Assembly: GCA_965222215.1 (NCBI GenBank)
Contig: OZ244931.1
Coordinates: 2,542,001 to 2,606,000 of the forward strand
Direction: 5' to 3'
DNA from: JABJAG01 sp965222215
Lineage (GTDB): Bacteria > Pseudomonadota > Alphaproteobacteria > UBA6615
DNA length: 64,000 nucleotides
Under the pieces are notes generated by a model. The model saw nothing but the letters and a program-made list of their open reading frames with translations, was not told the DNA's origin and searched no databases. Position 1 is the first letter of the stretch; the number at the start of each line of letters is the position of its first letter. The position numbers and the translations under genes were made by a program. Below are positions 1-9,690 of the stretch, piece by piece.

Positions 1-544
1 CATCGCTGTCAGCCCCCTCCACCTCACTAGCGCGGTCGCGGCGACGGTAAACGGCGGAATTCTGCGGCCCGCGACACTCGTGCGCGCCACGGCAAAGGAA
101 ACCGGCGGCGTTCAGGTCTTCTCCGCCGAGACGTCGGACAAGATGCGGCGGCTGCTCCGCCTTGTCGTCGAGAACGGCACCGGCCGCAATGCCGAGGCAC
201 CGGGTTATCTCGTCGGCGGCAAGACGGGCACAGCCGAGAAACAGGTCAATGGCGGCTACAAACGAAACGCGCTGATCTCATCCTTTGTCGGCGTTTTTCC
301 CGCATCCGATCCCCGCTTCGTCGTCTACGCCATGATCGACGAGCCGAAGGGCATCAAGGAAAGCTACGGCTACGCCACCGGCGGGTGGACCGCCGCGCCG
401 GTCGTCGGCTCCGTCATCACCCGCATGGCGCCGCTGTTCGGAATCGCGCCGCTCGATGAGACCGCGCCCGAGATCGTGCGGGCGCTCAACGTCAACGCCG
501 TCACACCGGCAGCCGCGCGGACCCGGTCCGATGCGTCTAACTGA
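1..544 (+). CDS. ftsI: Peptidoglycan transpeptidase FtsI (PBP3), C-terminal part, 5' truncated by window edge
   Basis: C-terminal part of the division-specific class B penicillin-binding protein, which cross-links septal peptidoglycan in the periplasm. The frame is already open at base 2 and reads IAVSPLHLTSAVAATVNGG, a conserved transpeptidase segment, so the true start lies outside the window. The KTG box (KTGTAEK) that lines the active site is at bases 221-241, followed by the usual SFVGVFP strand. The gene opens the dcw cluster as seen here, and murE begins inside its last 14 bases, so the two are co-transcribed and probably translationally coupled. The catalytic SxxK serine and the membrane anchor are outside the window. 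Confidence 0.95.
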   Translation, partial: IAVSPLHLTSAVAATVNGGILRPATLVRATAKETGGVQVFSAETSDKMRRLLRLVVENGTGRNAEAPGYLVGGKTGTAEKQVNGGYKRNALISSFVGVFPASDPRFVVYAMIDEPKGIKESYGYATGGWTAAPVVGSVITRMAPLFGIAPLDETAPEIVRALNVNAVTPAAARTRSDASN

Positions 545-2018
545 GCTGGTGCCGGATATGCTGACTGTCGCCCCCCTCACCCGCGATACGGAAATTTCCG
601 GCCTGACCGCCGACAGCCGCCTGGTCAAACCCGGCTTCCTGTTCGCAGCACTGCCCAGCGCGACGGAAAACTCCGGTACGGACGGCAGAAACTATATCGC
701 CGACGCGCTCGCACGTGGCGCCGTGGCCATCCTGGCGCCGAACGGCACCGAGATTGCCGAGGATGCGGATTCCAAACCCTGTCTTATCACGGACGAAAAT
801 CCGCGCTGGCGGCTCACCCAGTTCGCATCTCGCTTCTACGGCAAGCAGCCGGATACCGTCGTTGGCGTCACCGGCACGAACGGCAAGTCTTCCGTCGCCG
901 GGTTCACGCGCCAGATATGGGCGCAGCTCGGTCACAAATCCGGCGCCATGGGCACGCTGGGCCTGGACGCCGACGGGTTCGAAAGCGGCGCAAGCCTCAC
1001 GACACCCGATCCCGTCACGTTGCATGAAACCCTCGCCGACCTGTCAAAGGCCGGGGTGGAGCATCTGGCGCTCGAGGCATCGTCGCATGGTCTCGACCAG
1101 TATCGCCTCGATGGTGTGGAGTTTGCCGCCGCCGCCTTCACCAACCTGAGCCGGGATCATCTCGATTATCACAAGACCGAGGAAGCCTACTTCGAGGCCA
1201 AGCTTCGGCTTTTCCGCTTCCTGCTGCCGACCCACGGCGCAGCGGTATTGAACGCGGACTCGGACCATTTCGAACACATCGCGGAGGTCTGCCGGGGTGC
1301 GGGACATCGCATTCGCAGCTTCGGTATTCAGACCAGCGATTTGCACATCGCCGACGTGTCGGCTCTCTCCGACGGTCTGCGCCTGTGCATCACCGTGCGG
1401 GACAGGAGCTATGAGACGCGCCTGAACCTCGTCGGCGGGTTCCAGGCATACAACGCCCTCGCGGCGCTCGGCCTCGTGATCGAGACCGGGGCGGATTTCG
1501 CGGATGCTTTTGGCGCCCTGGCGCATCTTCGCGGCGTGCGCGGCCGCATGGAACGGGTCGGCGCGCTCGCGAACGGCGCCCAGATTTACGTCGACTATGC
1601 CCATACGCCCGACGCCTTGAAAACGGCGCTGAGCGCCATTCGGCCGCATGTCGGCGATAAACTGCACGTCATTTTCGGTGCAGGCGGCGATCGCGATCCG
1701 GGCAAACGTCCGATGATGGGGCGGGTTGCCGCCGAATACGCGGACCGGGCGATCGTGACCGACGACAATCCGCGCCGCGAAGACCCGGCATCGGTCCGGC
1801 GGCAAATTCTCGCGGACTGCCCAAACGCGCTCGAGATCGGCGACCGGGCCGAGGCGATCGCAGCGGGCGTATCGTCGCTCAATGCGGGCGACATCCTGAT
1901 GATCGCCGGCAAGGGCCACGAAACCGGGCAAATCGTCGGCAACGACACGCTGCCCTTCGACGATGCCGAAGTTGCCCGCGACATCATCCTCGATGCGGGC
2001 GGGGAGGTCGTGGCATGA
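531..2018 (+). CDS. murE: UDP-MurNAc-L-Ala-D-Glu:meso-diaminopimelate ligase MurE
   Basis: Cytoplasmic Mur ligase that adds the third residue of the peptidoglycan stem peptide using ATP. I chose the ATG at 531 (MRLTELVPDM), which gives 495 residues, the usual family length; a longer frame from 456 would add 25 arginine-rich residues lying inside ftsI. The ATP-binding loop GTNGKS is at residues 115-120. The motif DNPR at about residues 412-415 is the signature of enzymes that use meso-diaminopimelate rather than lysine, as expected for a Gram-negative. It overlaps ftsI by 14 bases and murF by 4 (ATGA), so it is mid-operon with no room for its own promoter. Confidence 0.97.
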   Translation: MRLTELVPDMLTVAPLTRDTEISGLTADSRLVKPGFLFAALPSATENSGTDGRNYIADALARGAVAILAPNGTEIAEDADSKPCLITDENPRWRLTQFASRFYGKQPDTVVGVTGTNGKSSVAGFTRQIWAQLGHKSGAMGTLGLDADGFESGASLTTPDPVTLHETLADLSKAGVEHLALEASSHGLDQYRLDGVEFAAAAFTNLSRDHLDYHKTEEAYFEAKLRLFRFLLPTHGAAVLNADSDHFEHIAEVCRGAGHRIRSFGIQTSDLHIADVSALSDGLRLCITVRDRSYETRLNLVGGFQAYNALAALGLVIETGADFADAFGALAHLRGVRGRMERVGALANGAQIYVDYAHTPDALKTALSAIRPHVGDKLHVIFGAGGDRDPGKRPMMGRVAAEYADRAIVTDDNPRREDPASVRRQILADCPNALEIGDRAEAIAAGVSSLNAGDILMIAGKGHETGQIVGNDTLPFDDAEVARDIILDAGGEVVA

Positions 2019-3463
2019 CCGGCCCGGCAGCGCTTTGGCACTCAGAGGACGTTTGCGCGGCCACCGGCGGCCGCCTGCTCGCCGGCGACGGCGCCTGGAC
2101 GGCATCCGGGGTCTCCATCGACAGCCGAACCTGCGCCGCGGGTGACCTGTTCATCGCGATTTCGGGCGACCGCTTCGACGGCCATGAGTTCGTCGCGGAC
2201 GCCATCGCCGCCGGCGCATCCGCCGCGATTGTCTCGCGCATGCCCGACGACGCAAAAGCCGGGCACGAGCTCGTTCAGGTCGACGACACGATGACGGCGC
2301 TTGAAGCGCTCGGGCGCGTCGGTCGCGACCGTACCGATGCGCGCATCGTCGCGGTGACCGGCTCTGTCGGAAAGACCGGCACCAAGGAAGCTCTCACCCT
2401 TGCGTTCGGCGCGCTCGGCCCGACCCATGCAACCCAGGGCAACCTCAACAACCATATCGGTGTGCCGCTCACGCTCGCGCGTCTGCCGCGCGATTCAGAG
2501 TTCGCGGTCATTGAAATGGGCATGAACCATGCGGGCGAAATCTCCGGCCTGTCGCGCCTCGCGCGACCGGACGTGGCGATCATCACGACAATCGCCGCCG
2601 TTCACCTGGAATTTTTCGACAGCGTCGCAAGTATTGCCGATGCCAAGGCCGAAATCTTCGACGGCATGACAAGTGGCGGCACCGCCGTACTCAACCGCGA
2701 CAATATTTACTTCGCGGTCCTGGCGGCGCGGGCCTGGGGCCACGGCCTGGAACACGTGCGCGGCTTCGGGGCGCATCCGGAAGCCGACGCACGTCTGTCC
2801 GCGTCCTCGCTTTCGGAATCGGGCAGCGACATCACCGCCGCCATCGGCGACCGCATTGTGCGCTACCGCCTGAACGTACCCGGCCGTCACTGGGTTCATA
2901 ATTCCCTCGCCGTCCTGGCGAGCGTACAGGCGCTGGGTGGCGATCTGGATCGCGCGGCCGCGGCGCTCGAAGACCTGTCCGCTCCACGCGGTCGCGGTGC
3001 CCGCTTCGATGTGGTTCTCGGCGGCGGCGTCTTGACCGTCATCGACGACAGCTACAACGCCAGCCCGGCCTCCATGCGCGCGGCCATCGCGGTACTGGCG
3101 TCGAGCCGGCCGGGATCCGGCGCCCGCCGTATCGCCGTCCTCGGCGACATGCTGGAGCTTGGGCACACCGCGCCGCAACTGCACGCGGCGCTGGCGGGCG
3201 ACCTTCAGGGCCACAACATCGACCTCGTCTTCTGCGCCGGCGAACACATGGCCGCGCTCGACAGCGCCCTGCCGGCCGACCTGCGCGGCGGCCACGCCGA
3301 AACATCGGAAGAACTGGCCGAAGAAGTCGCCGGCGCCGTAAGGCCCGGCGACATCGTGATGGTGAAAGGCTCTCTTGGCAGCCGCATGGCGGTGATCGTC
3401 GACGCGCTGAAGTCCCTGGGTGCGGCTGACGGCATGAACGGAGGTGTCAGCCATGCTGTTTAA
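2015..3463 (+). CDS. murF: UDP-MurNAc-tripeptide:D-Ala-D-Ala ligase MurF
   Basis: Adds the D-alanyl-D-alanine dipeptide to UDP-MurNAc-tripeptide, the last cytoplasmic ligation of the stem peptide. The 482-residue protein has the Mur ligase three-domain layout. The N-terminal substrate domain includes SIDSRT at about 34-39. The ATP loop GSVGKTGTK lies at 116-124, and a GMNHAGEI segment follows, typical of MurF. The start ATG overlaps the murE stop (ATGA) and the 3' end overlaps the mraY start region by 11 bases, so coupling on both sides is likely. Confidence 0.97.
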   Translation: MTGPAALWHSEDVCAATGGRLLAGDGAWTASGVSIDSRTCAAGDLFIAISGDRFDGHEFVADAIAAGASAAIVSRMPDDAKAGHELVQVDDTMTALEALGRVGRDRTDARIVAVTGSVGKTGTKEALTLAFGALGPTHATQGNLNNHIGVPLTLARLPRDSEFAVIEMGMNHAGEISGLSRLARPDVAIITTIAAVHLEFFDSVASIADAKAEIFDGMTSGGTAVLNRDNIYFAVLAARAWGHGLEHVRGFGAHPEADARLSASSLSESGSDITAAIGDRIVRYRLNVPGRHWVHNSLAVLASVQALGGDLDRAAAALEDLSAPRGRGARFDVVLGGGVLTVIDDSYNASPASMRAAIAVLASSRPGSGARRIAVLGDMLELGHTAPQLHAALAGDLQGHNIDLVFCAGEHMAALDSALPADLRGGHAETSEELAEEVAGAVRPGDIVMVKGSLGSRMAVIVDALKSLGAADGMNGGVSHAV

Positions 3464-4538
3464 CCTCCTCGCACCGCTCGCCGACGAGTTCATCCTTTTC
3501 AACCTGTTCAACTCGCTGACATTCCGGGCGGGCGGCGCTGTCGTGACCGCGCTGGTTGTCGCGTTCCTGTTCGGCCCCATGATTATCGGCTGGTTGCGTC
3601 AGCAGCAGCCGGGCGGACAGCCCATTCGCGAAGACGGGCCGGAAAGTCACTTCAAGAAGGCCGGCACGCCCACCATGGGCGGGTTCCTCATCCTGCTGGC
3701 GATTATCGTCAGCACCCTGCTCTGGGCCGATCTGCGCAACGGCTATGTCTGGGCGCTGCTCCTGATCACCATCGGCTTCGGCGCAATCGGTTTCGCCGAC
3801 GACTATCAGAAGCTCACCCGGTCAAGTTCCGGCGGCATTCCCGGAAAGGTTCGCCTGCTGGCTGAAATCCTTGTCGCGGGCGTGGCCACGTTCTGGATCA
3901 TGATGCTGACCCCGGACGCCATTTCGACCGGCCTCGCCCTGCCCTTCGTCAAGAATTTCCTGATCGACCTCGGCTGGTTCTTCGTGCCGTTCGCGATCTT
4001 CGTGATCGTCGGCGCGTCGAATTCGGTCAACCTGACCGACGGCCTCGACGGACTTGCGATCGTGCCCGTGATGATCGCCGCCGGGTGCTTCGGCCTGATC
4101 GCATACGTCGCCGGCAATTCGGTCTTCTCGAACTATCTGCTGCTGTTCGCGGTGCCCGGCGCCGGCGAACTCACCGTGTTCTGCGGCGCCCTGATCGGCG
4201 CCAGCCTCGGTTTCCTGTGGTTCAACGCCCCGCCGGCCATGGTGTTCATGGGCGATACCGGCTCGCTGTCCATGGGCGGCGCACTCGGCGGCATCGCCGT
4301 CGTCACCAAGCACGAACTGGTGCTCGCGATCATCGGGGGGCTCTTCGTTCTGGAGACGGTCTCCGTGATCGTCCAGGTCGCGTCGTTCAAGATGACCGGC
4401 AAGCGCGTCTTCCGCATGGCGCCGCTGCACCACCACTTCGAACAGAAGGGTTGGGCTGAACCCACCATCGTCATCCGTTTCTGGATCATCGCCCTCGTGC
4501 TGGCGTTGATCGGCCTTGCAACCCTGAAGCTGCGGTGA
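3453..4538 (+). CDS. mraY: Phospho-MurNAc-pentapeptide translocase MraY
   Basis: Integral membrane enzyme that transfers phospho-MurNAc-pentapeptide to undecaprenyl phosphate, giving lipid I. The ATG at 3453 is preferred over an in-frame GTG at 3444, because a GGAGG ribosome site at 3440-3444 sits 8 bases before it and the 361-residue product matches the family's usual 360. Visible motifs are the aspartate pair in FADDYQK (residues 114-120), NLTDGLDGLA, MGDTGSLSMGG and the histidine cluster HHHFE near the C terminus, all catalytic or magnesium-binding in MraY. About ten hydrophobic segments are evident. It starts within the end of murF. Confidence 0.97.
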   Translation: MLFNLLAPLADEFILFNLFNSLTFRAGGAVVTALVVAFLFGPMIIGWLRQQQPGGQPIREDGPESHFKKAGTPTMGGFLILLAIIVSTLLWADLRNGYVWALLLITIGFGAIGFADDYQKLTRSSSGGIPGKVRLLAEILVAGVATFWIMMLTPDAISTGLALPFVKNFLIDLGWFFVPFAIFVIVGASNSVNLTDGLDGLAIVPVMIAAGCFGLIAYVAGNSVFSNYLLLFAVPGAGELTVFCGALIGASLGFLWFNAPPAMVFMGDTGSLSMGGALGGIAVVTKHELVLAIIGGLFVLETVSVIVQVASFKMTGKRVFRMAPLHHHFEQKGWAEPTIVIRFWIIALVLALIGLATLKLR

Positions 4539-4542
4539 GGCG

Positions 4543-5988
4543 ATGAACGGATCCCATCAAATCTCCGCTCTCGATCTTTCGGCCTTCTCCGGCCGGAATT
4601 TCGCCGTCCTGGGTCTCGGCCTGTCCGGCCTCAGTGCCGCAACCGCCCTGCATGGCGCGGGCGCGCACGTGCTGGCCTGGGATGACAACGCCGACAGGCG
4701 CGCCGCTGCACAAGATCGCGGGATCGCCGCCGATGATCCGATGGATCGCGATCTGTCGGGTTTCGAAGCGCTGGTTCTCAGCCCGGGCATTCCCCACGGA
4801 CACCCGCGCTCACACCCGGTGATCGAGCGCGCGCGCGATGCTGGTTGCGAAATTCTCTGCGATCTGGAGCTGCTCACGCGGGCGGAACCCGATGCGCAAT
4901 ATGTCGGGATCACCGGCACAAACGGCAAATCGACCACCACCGCGCTGATCGGCCATGTGCTGTCCGAACTCGGCGTCGCGAACGCCATCGGCGGCAACAT
5001 CGGCGCGCCGGGCCTGTCCCTGCCGTCGCTGGGCCGTGACGGCGTCTACGTGCTGGAAATCTCGTCCTACCAGCTCGAACTCATGCCCCGCGCGGTCATC
5101 GACATCGCGGTCCTTCTGAACATCACGCCGGATCACCTGGATCGTCACGGCGGCATGGACGGCTACGTCGCCGCAAAGCGCCGTATCTTCGACGGACAGG
5201 GCGCCGGCCGGATCGCCATTGTCGGCGTCGACGACGATCCGAGCCGCGCGATCCGTGACGATCTCGCGGCCATCGGTGGACTGACGCTCATTCCGGTGTC
5301 CACCCATCAGAATTGCCCCGGCGGCGTGTTCGTCCGGGACGGCTGGCTGATCGACGACCGCCACGGCACCGCCGACGCCGTGATCGAACTCGCCAGCCTC
5401 GAAACATTGCCCGGTGCGCACAATGCGCAGAACGTGGCAGCGGCCTACGCGGCGTGCAGCGCCGTACTGGGAGATGCGGACGCATCGAGTGATGCGCGGA
5501 TTGCCGATGCGATCCGCACCTTCCCCGGTCTCGCCCACCGGCAGGAACTGATCGGCTACCGCGGCCCGGTCCGGTTCGTGAACGATTCCAAGGCCACCAA
5601 TGCCGAAGCGGCCGCGCACGCGCTGGCCGCATACGACAATATCTACTGGATCGCCGGCGGCATCGCCAAAGAGGGCGGTATCGAAACGCTCGCGCCGATG
5701 TTCGAACGGGTGCGCCACGCGTTCCTGATCGGCCGCGACGCCGGCATGCTCGCGGCGACGCTCGACGGCCAGGTCCCTGTGAGCCTGTCCGGCGATCTTG
5801 CGACAGCACTGAAAGATGCCGCCCGGGCCGCCGGGAAAGACGAGTCCGGCGCCGCGACCGTACTGCTGTCGCCCGCCTGCGCGTCCTTCGACCAGTTCCC
5901 GAGTTTCGAGGCCCGCGGCGATGCATTTCGCGCAGCCGTGACCGCGCTCGACGGCTTTTCCCCCAGCACGGCGGGAGGGACGGCATGA
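4543..5988 (+). CDS. murD: UDP-MurNAc-L-alanine:D-glutamate ligase MurD
   Basis: Adds D-glutamate to UDP-MurNAc-L-alanine. The protein is 481 residues, with an N-terminal Rossmann-like nucleotide-sugar domain (VLGLGLSGLSAA at about 22-33), the ATP loop GTNGKSTT at 125-132, and the central segment NITPDHLDRHG. Downstream are FVNDSKATNAEA and the C-terminal SPACASFDQF, both characteristic of MurD. It follows mraY after 4 bases and overlaps ftsW by 4, so it belongs to the same operon. Confidence 0.97.
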   Translation: MNGSHQISALDLSAFSGRNFAVLGLGLSGLSAATALHGAGAHVLAWDDNADRRAAAQDRGIAADDPMDRDLSGFEALVLSPGIPHGHPRSHPVIERARDAGCEILCDLELLTRAEPDAQYVGITGTNGKSTTTALIGHVLSELGVANAIGGNIGAPGLSLPSLGRDGVYVLEISSYQLELMPRAVIDIAVLLNITPDHLDRHGGMDGYVAAKRRIFDGQGAGRIAIVGVDDDPSRAIRDDLAAIGGLTLIPVSTHQNCPGGVFVRDGWLIDDRHGTADAVIELASLETLPGAHNAQNVAAAYAACSAVLGDADASSDARIADAIRTFPGLAHRQELIGYRGPVRFVNDSKATNAEAAAHALAAYDNIYWIAGGIAKEGGIETLAPMFERVRHAFLIGRDAGMLAATLDGQVPVSLSGDLATALKDAARAAGKDESGAATVLLSPACASFDQFPSFEARGDAFRAAVTALDGFSPSTAGGTA

Positions 5989-7109
5989 CGCCATTCACCC
6001 GCGCAGATACATCGATCATGGGCCGCTGGTGGTGGACCGTGGACCGGTGGAGCCTCGTCGCCATCGCCGCGCTCATGGCCTTCGGCGCCCTCCTGGCGGC
6101 GGCGTCCAGCCCGGCCGTCGCCGAGCGGATCGGCCTCGACGCGCTCTATTTCATCAAGCGTCACTTCATGCTGCTGCCGGTCGCGATCGCACTGATCGTC
6201 GGTGTTTCCGCGCTGACGCCCGTGCAGGTACGCCGGGTCGCGGTGATCGCGTTCCTCTGCTGCATCGTGCTGCTGGTCGCGACACTCCTGTTCGGTGCGG
6301 AAATCAAGGGCGCGCGCCGCTGGCTGTCGGTGGCCGGCTTCTCGCTTCAGGTCACCGAGTTCGTCAAACCGACATTTGCCGTCGTGGCCGCTTGGTTGTT
6401 CAGCGAAGCCGCCCACGACCCGAAATTTCCGGGACGGATCGTCTGCACGGGCCTGTTCGCGCTCGTCGTCGGCCTCGTGATCGCACAACCGGACCTGGGA
6501 CAGGCCGTCGTGATTACCGCCGTCTGGATGGCGCAGTTCTTTCTCGCCGGACTGCCGATGTGGCTTGTGGCCGGTCTCGTGGTTCTCGGTATCTCCGGAC
6601 TGGTCGGCTCCTACTTCACGCTTTCCCACGTCGCCAGCCGGATCGATCGTTTCCTCGATCCGAAATCGGGCGACACGTACCAGATCGAACGAAGCATCGA
6701 GGCCTTCTCCAGCGGCGGTCTGTTCGGCCGCGGACCGGGCGAAGGTCAGGTCAAGGCGGTTCTCCCCGATGCCCATGCGGACTTCGTCTTCGCGGTCGCG
6801 GGCGAGGAACTGGGTCTGATCATCACACTCATTATCGTGAGCCTCTTCGCCTTCATCGTGCTGCGCGGAATGGCGCGCGCCATGTCGGAGAACAGCCTGT
6901 TCGTGCTGCTCGCCGTATCGGGCCTGCTGGTCCAGTTCGGCATCCAGGCGCTGATCAACATGAGCTCGAGCCTCCAACTCATCCCGACCAAGGGCATGAC
7001 CCTGCCGTTCATCAGTTACGGCGGATCTTCGCTGCTCGGGATCGGCCTCGGCCTCGGCATGACGCTGGCGTTGACCCGGCGCCGGATCGGATCGGAGGCG
7101 ATGACATGA
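5985..7109 (+). CDS. ftsW: Septal peptidoglycan polymerase FtsW (SEDS family)
   Basis: SEDS-family glycosyltransferase that polymerises lipid II at the septum together with FtsI. The 374-residue protein is highly hydrophobic, with about ten membrane segments, and has a short cytoplasmic N terminus. Family landmarks are GARRWLSVAGFSLQVTEFVK in the first half and the SYGGSSLLG segment near the C terminus, where the final helix begins. The start ATG overlaps the murD stop by 4 bases and the stop overlaps the murG start by 4. Length and motifs favour FtsW over RodA, and the position within dcw settles it. Confidence 0.96.
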   Translation: MTPFTRADTSIMGRWWWTVDRWSLVAIAALMAFGALLAAASSPAVAERIGLDALYFIKRHFMLLPVAIALIVGVSALTPVQVRRVAVIAFLCCIVLLVATLLFGAEIKGARRWLSVAGFSLQVTEFVKPTFAVVAAWLFSEAAHDPKFPGRIVCTGLFALVVGLVIAQPDLGQAVVITAVWMAQFFLAGLPMWLVAGLVVLGISGLVGSYFTLSHVASRIDRFLDPKSGDTYQIERSIEAFSSGGLFGRGPGEGQVKAVLPDAHADFVFAVAGEELGLIITLIIVSLFAFIVLRGMARAMSENSLFVLLAVSGLLVQFGIQALINMSSSLQLIPTKGMTLPFISYGGSSLLGIGLGLGMTLALTRRRIGSEAMT

Positions 7110-8263
7110 CCGTCACCTCTCGCCCCGTTCTGATCGCTGCCGGCGGCACCGGCGGACACATGTTCCCCGCGGTGTCGCTCGCCAACGTCTTGACCGCGCG
7201 CGGGCACGACGTGATCCTCGCCACCGACCCGCGCGGCGCGGCCGTGTCCGAGGACGTGCTCGGCCTCGCGGCGGGCGTGGAACGCCAAACGATTTCCTCG
7301 CGCAGCCTGCGCGGCGGGCCCAAGGGCATCGCGAGCGGATTTGCCGCCCTCGCACGGGGCTTTGTCGAATCGCGCAAGCTGATCCGCAGTCGGCAACCCT
7401 CAATCGCTGTCGGCTTTGGGGGTTATCCGAGCGTGCCGCCGATCCTCGCCGCGGGCATGGCCGGCCTCCCGACCGTGATTCATGAACAGAACGCCGTGCT
7501 GGGCCGCGCCAATCGACGACTCGCCCGCGGCGCGCGTGCCTTCGCGCTCAGCTTCGCGCAAACCCAGCGTCTCAAATCGGCCGGTCACGCCCGCGCCACG
7601 GTCGTCGGCAACCCGGTGCGCGCCGAAATCGCCGCGCTGGCCGCCCGGCCCTACACCCCGCCGAGCGGCGTCATCGACCTGCTCGTCGTCGGCGGCAGTC
7701 TGGGGGCGCAGGTCTTCTCCAAGATTGTGCCCGCCGCCTTCCGGAGCCTTTCTGCACCACAACGCGCGCGTTTTCGCGTCGCCCAGCAGTGCCGTCCCGA
7801 AGACATCGACGCAGTGCGCGAGGCCTACGCGTCGTTGAACATGCCGGTCGAACTCGAGACCTTCTTCGAGGATATCCCGGCACGGCTGGCGGCCGCCCAT
7901 CTCGTGGTGGGCCGAGCGGGCGCCTCGACTGTCGCCGAACTGACGGCGGCGGGACGTCCCGCTCTCTATGTGCCGTATCCGCACGCCGCCGACGACCACC
8001 AGATGGCCAATGCGCGCGCCGTCGAAGCGGCCGATGCCGGCTGGGTCATGGCGCAGAACGAATTCACGCCCGCGGCGATGGCCGGGTGGCTGGAAGCCGC
8101 ACTGGAATCTTCCGAGGCACTCGCCCGCGTCGCGTCGTCGGCGCGCGCGCTGGGTCACCCGGACGCCGCCGACCGGCTGGCGGATCTCGTGGAACACCTG
8201 ATGCCCGCCAACGGCAACGGGGACGGTGTACACGCCCACCCGATGCGGGAGGCGGCCGAATGA
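7106..8263 (+). CDS. murG: N-acetylglucosaminyltransferase MurG (lipid II synthase)
   Basis: Membrane-associated GT-B glycosyltransferase that adds GlcNAc to lipid I to make lipid II. The ATG at 7106 overlaps the ftsW stop (ATGA) and gives 385 residues. The N-terminal glycine loop GGTGGH is at residues 13-18, the second loop region GFGGYPS follows at about 100, and HEQNAVLGRANR is the conserved acceptor-side segment. In the C-terminal domain VVGGSLGAQ and RAGASTVAEL match the UDP-GlcNAc binding half. The same frame stays open far upstream through ftsW, but that part does not resemble any protein. Confidence 0.97.
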   Translation: MTVTSRPVLIAAGGTGGHMFPAVSLANVLTARGHDVILATDPRGAAVSEDVLGLAAGVERQTISSRSLRGGPKGIASGFAALARGFVESRKLIRSRQPSIAVGFGGYPSVPPILAAGMAGLPTVIHEQNAVLGRANRRLARGARAFALSFAQTQRLKSAGHARATVVGNPVRAEIAALAARPYTPPSGVIDLLVVGGSLGAQVFSKIVPAAFRSLSAPQRARFRVAQQCRPEDIDAVREAYASLNMPVELETFFEDIPARLAAAHLVVGRAGASTVAELTAAGRPALYVPYPHAADDHQMANARAVEAADAGWVMAQNEFTPAAMAGWLEAALESSEALARVASSARALGHPDAADRLADLVEHLMPANGNGDGVHAHPMREAAE

Positions 8264-9690
8264 GAACGCTTCCTCTCGACATTGGCATGATCCATTTCGT
8301 CGGTATCGGCGGCATCGGCATGAGCGGTATCGCCGAGACGCTGCACGCACTCGGCTATCAGGTGCAGGGCAGCGACATCTCCGACAATGCGAATGTGAAG
8401 CGGCTGCGCGATCTCGGGATTCCGGTCGAGGTCGGCCACCGCGCCGAGAATATCGATAACGCTGCCGTCCTCGTCGTCTCGACCGCGGTGAAATCCGACA
8501 ACCCGGAAATCGTCGCGGCGCGTGCGCGTCTCGTCCCTGTCGTGCGTCGCGCCGAGATGCTCGGCGAGCTGATGCGCCTGAAATGGTCGATCGCCGTCGG
8601 CGGCACCCACGGCAAGACCACGACAACATCGTTGATCGCCGCCATGCTCGACGCCGCCGACCGCGACCCCACGGTCATCAACGGCGGCATCATCAACGCC
8701 TACGGCACCAACGCCCGCCTCGGCACCGGCGAGTGGATGGTCGTGGAAGCCGACGAGTCCGACGGCACCTTCACCAAGCTGCCGGCTGCGATCGCCGTCG
8801 TGACCAACATCGATCCTGAGCATCTGGATTTCTACGGGGACTTCGACGGGGTGCGCGAGGCGTTCAAGACCTTCGTCTCGAATATCCCGTTCTACGGCTT
8901 TGCAGCGATGTGCATCGACCACCCCGAAGTACAGGCGCTCATTCCCCAGCTGGAGGATCGCCGGATCGTCTCTTACGGCTTCTCCCGGCAGGCAGATGTT
9001 CGCGGCGTGAACCTCGAAACCCGGCCCGGCGGCCTGCAATTTGACGTGAGCATCGCCCAGCGCTCCGACGGCTCAGCGCGAACCATCGAAGGCCTGTTCC
9101 TTCCGATGTACGGCGCGCACAACGCCCAGAACGCGCTTGCCGCCGTCACCATCGCGCTTGAGATGGATATCGACGACGAGACCATCCGGACGGGCTTCGA
9201 GGATTTCCGGGGCGTCAACCGGCGCTTCACCAAGACCGGCGAGGCCGGCGGCATCACCGTGATCGACGACTACGGCCATCATCCGGTCGAAATCGAGGCG
9301 GTGCTCGATGCCGCGCGCTCCGCGACGGACCGGAATGTCGTGGCGGTTTTCCAGCCGCATCGCTTTTCGCGCGTCGAGAGCCTGTTCGACGAGTTCTGCA
9401 CCTGCTTCAACGACGCGGACATTGTCTTCGTGTCGGACATCTACCCGGCCGGCGAGGCCCCGATCGCGGGAGTGGACCGCGACGCACTGGTGAACGGGCT
9501 CCGTGCCCGTGGCCATCGCGACGTGCGTCCGCTCCCCGATCCGGATCGGCTTGCCGAGCTGATCGCCGCCAGCGCCGACAACGGCGACATGGTGGTCTGC
9601 CTGGGCGCAGGCACGGTGACCGCCTGGGCGCAGGCGTTGCCGGATGCGCTCGAAAAGCTCGTTTCGCGTGGAACGGGGACGGAGGGATGA
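8260..9690 (+). CDS. murC: UDP-N-acetylmuramate:L-alanine ligase MurC
   Basis: First Mur ligase of the pathway, joining L-alanine to UDP-MurNAc. The start chosen at 8260 overlaps the murG stop and gives 476 residues. GIGGIGMSGIAE at about 16-27 is the nucleotide-sugar loop, GGTHGKTTTT at 114-123 is the ATP loop, and VVEADESDGTF and NIDPEHLDFYGDF follow in the central domain. DDYGHHPVEI is the typical C-terminal domain motif. It overlaps murB by 4 bases. Confidence 0.97.
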   Translation: MRTLPLDIGMIHFVGIGGIGMSGIAETLHALGYQVQGSDISDNANVKRLRDLGIPVEVGHRAENIDNAAVLVVSTAVKSDNPEIVAARARLVPVVRRAEMLGELMRLKWSIAVGGTHGKTTTTSLIAAMLDAADRDPTVINGGIINAYGTNARLGTGEWMVVEADESDGTFTKLPAAIAVVTNIDPEHLDFYGDFDGVREAFKTFVSNIPFYGFAAMCIDHPEVQALIPQLEDRRIVSYGFSRQADVRGVNLETRPGGLQFDVSIAQRSDGSARTIEGLFLPMYGAHNAQNALAAVTIALEMDIDDETIRTGFEDFRGVNRRFTKTGEAGGITVIDDYGHHPVEIEAVLDAARSATDRNVVAVFQPHRFSRVESLFDEFCTCFNDADIVFVSDIYPAGEAPIAGVDRDALVNGLRARGHRDVRPLPDPDRLAELIAASADNGDMVVCLGAGTVTAWAQALPDALEKLVSRGTGTEG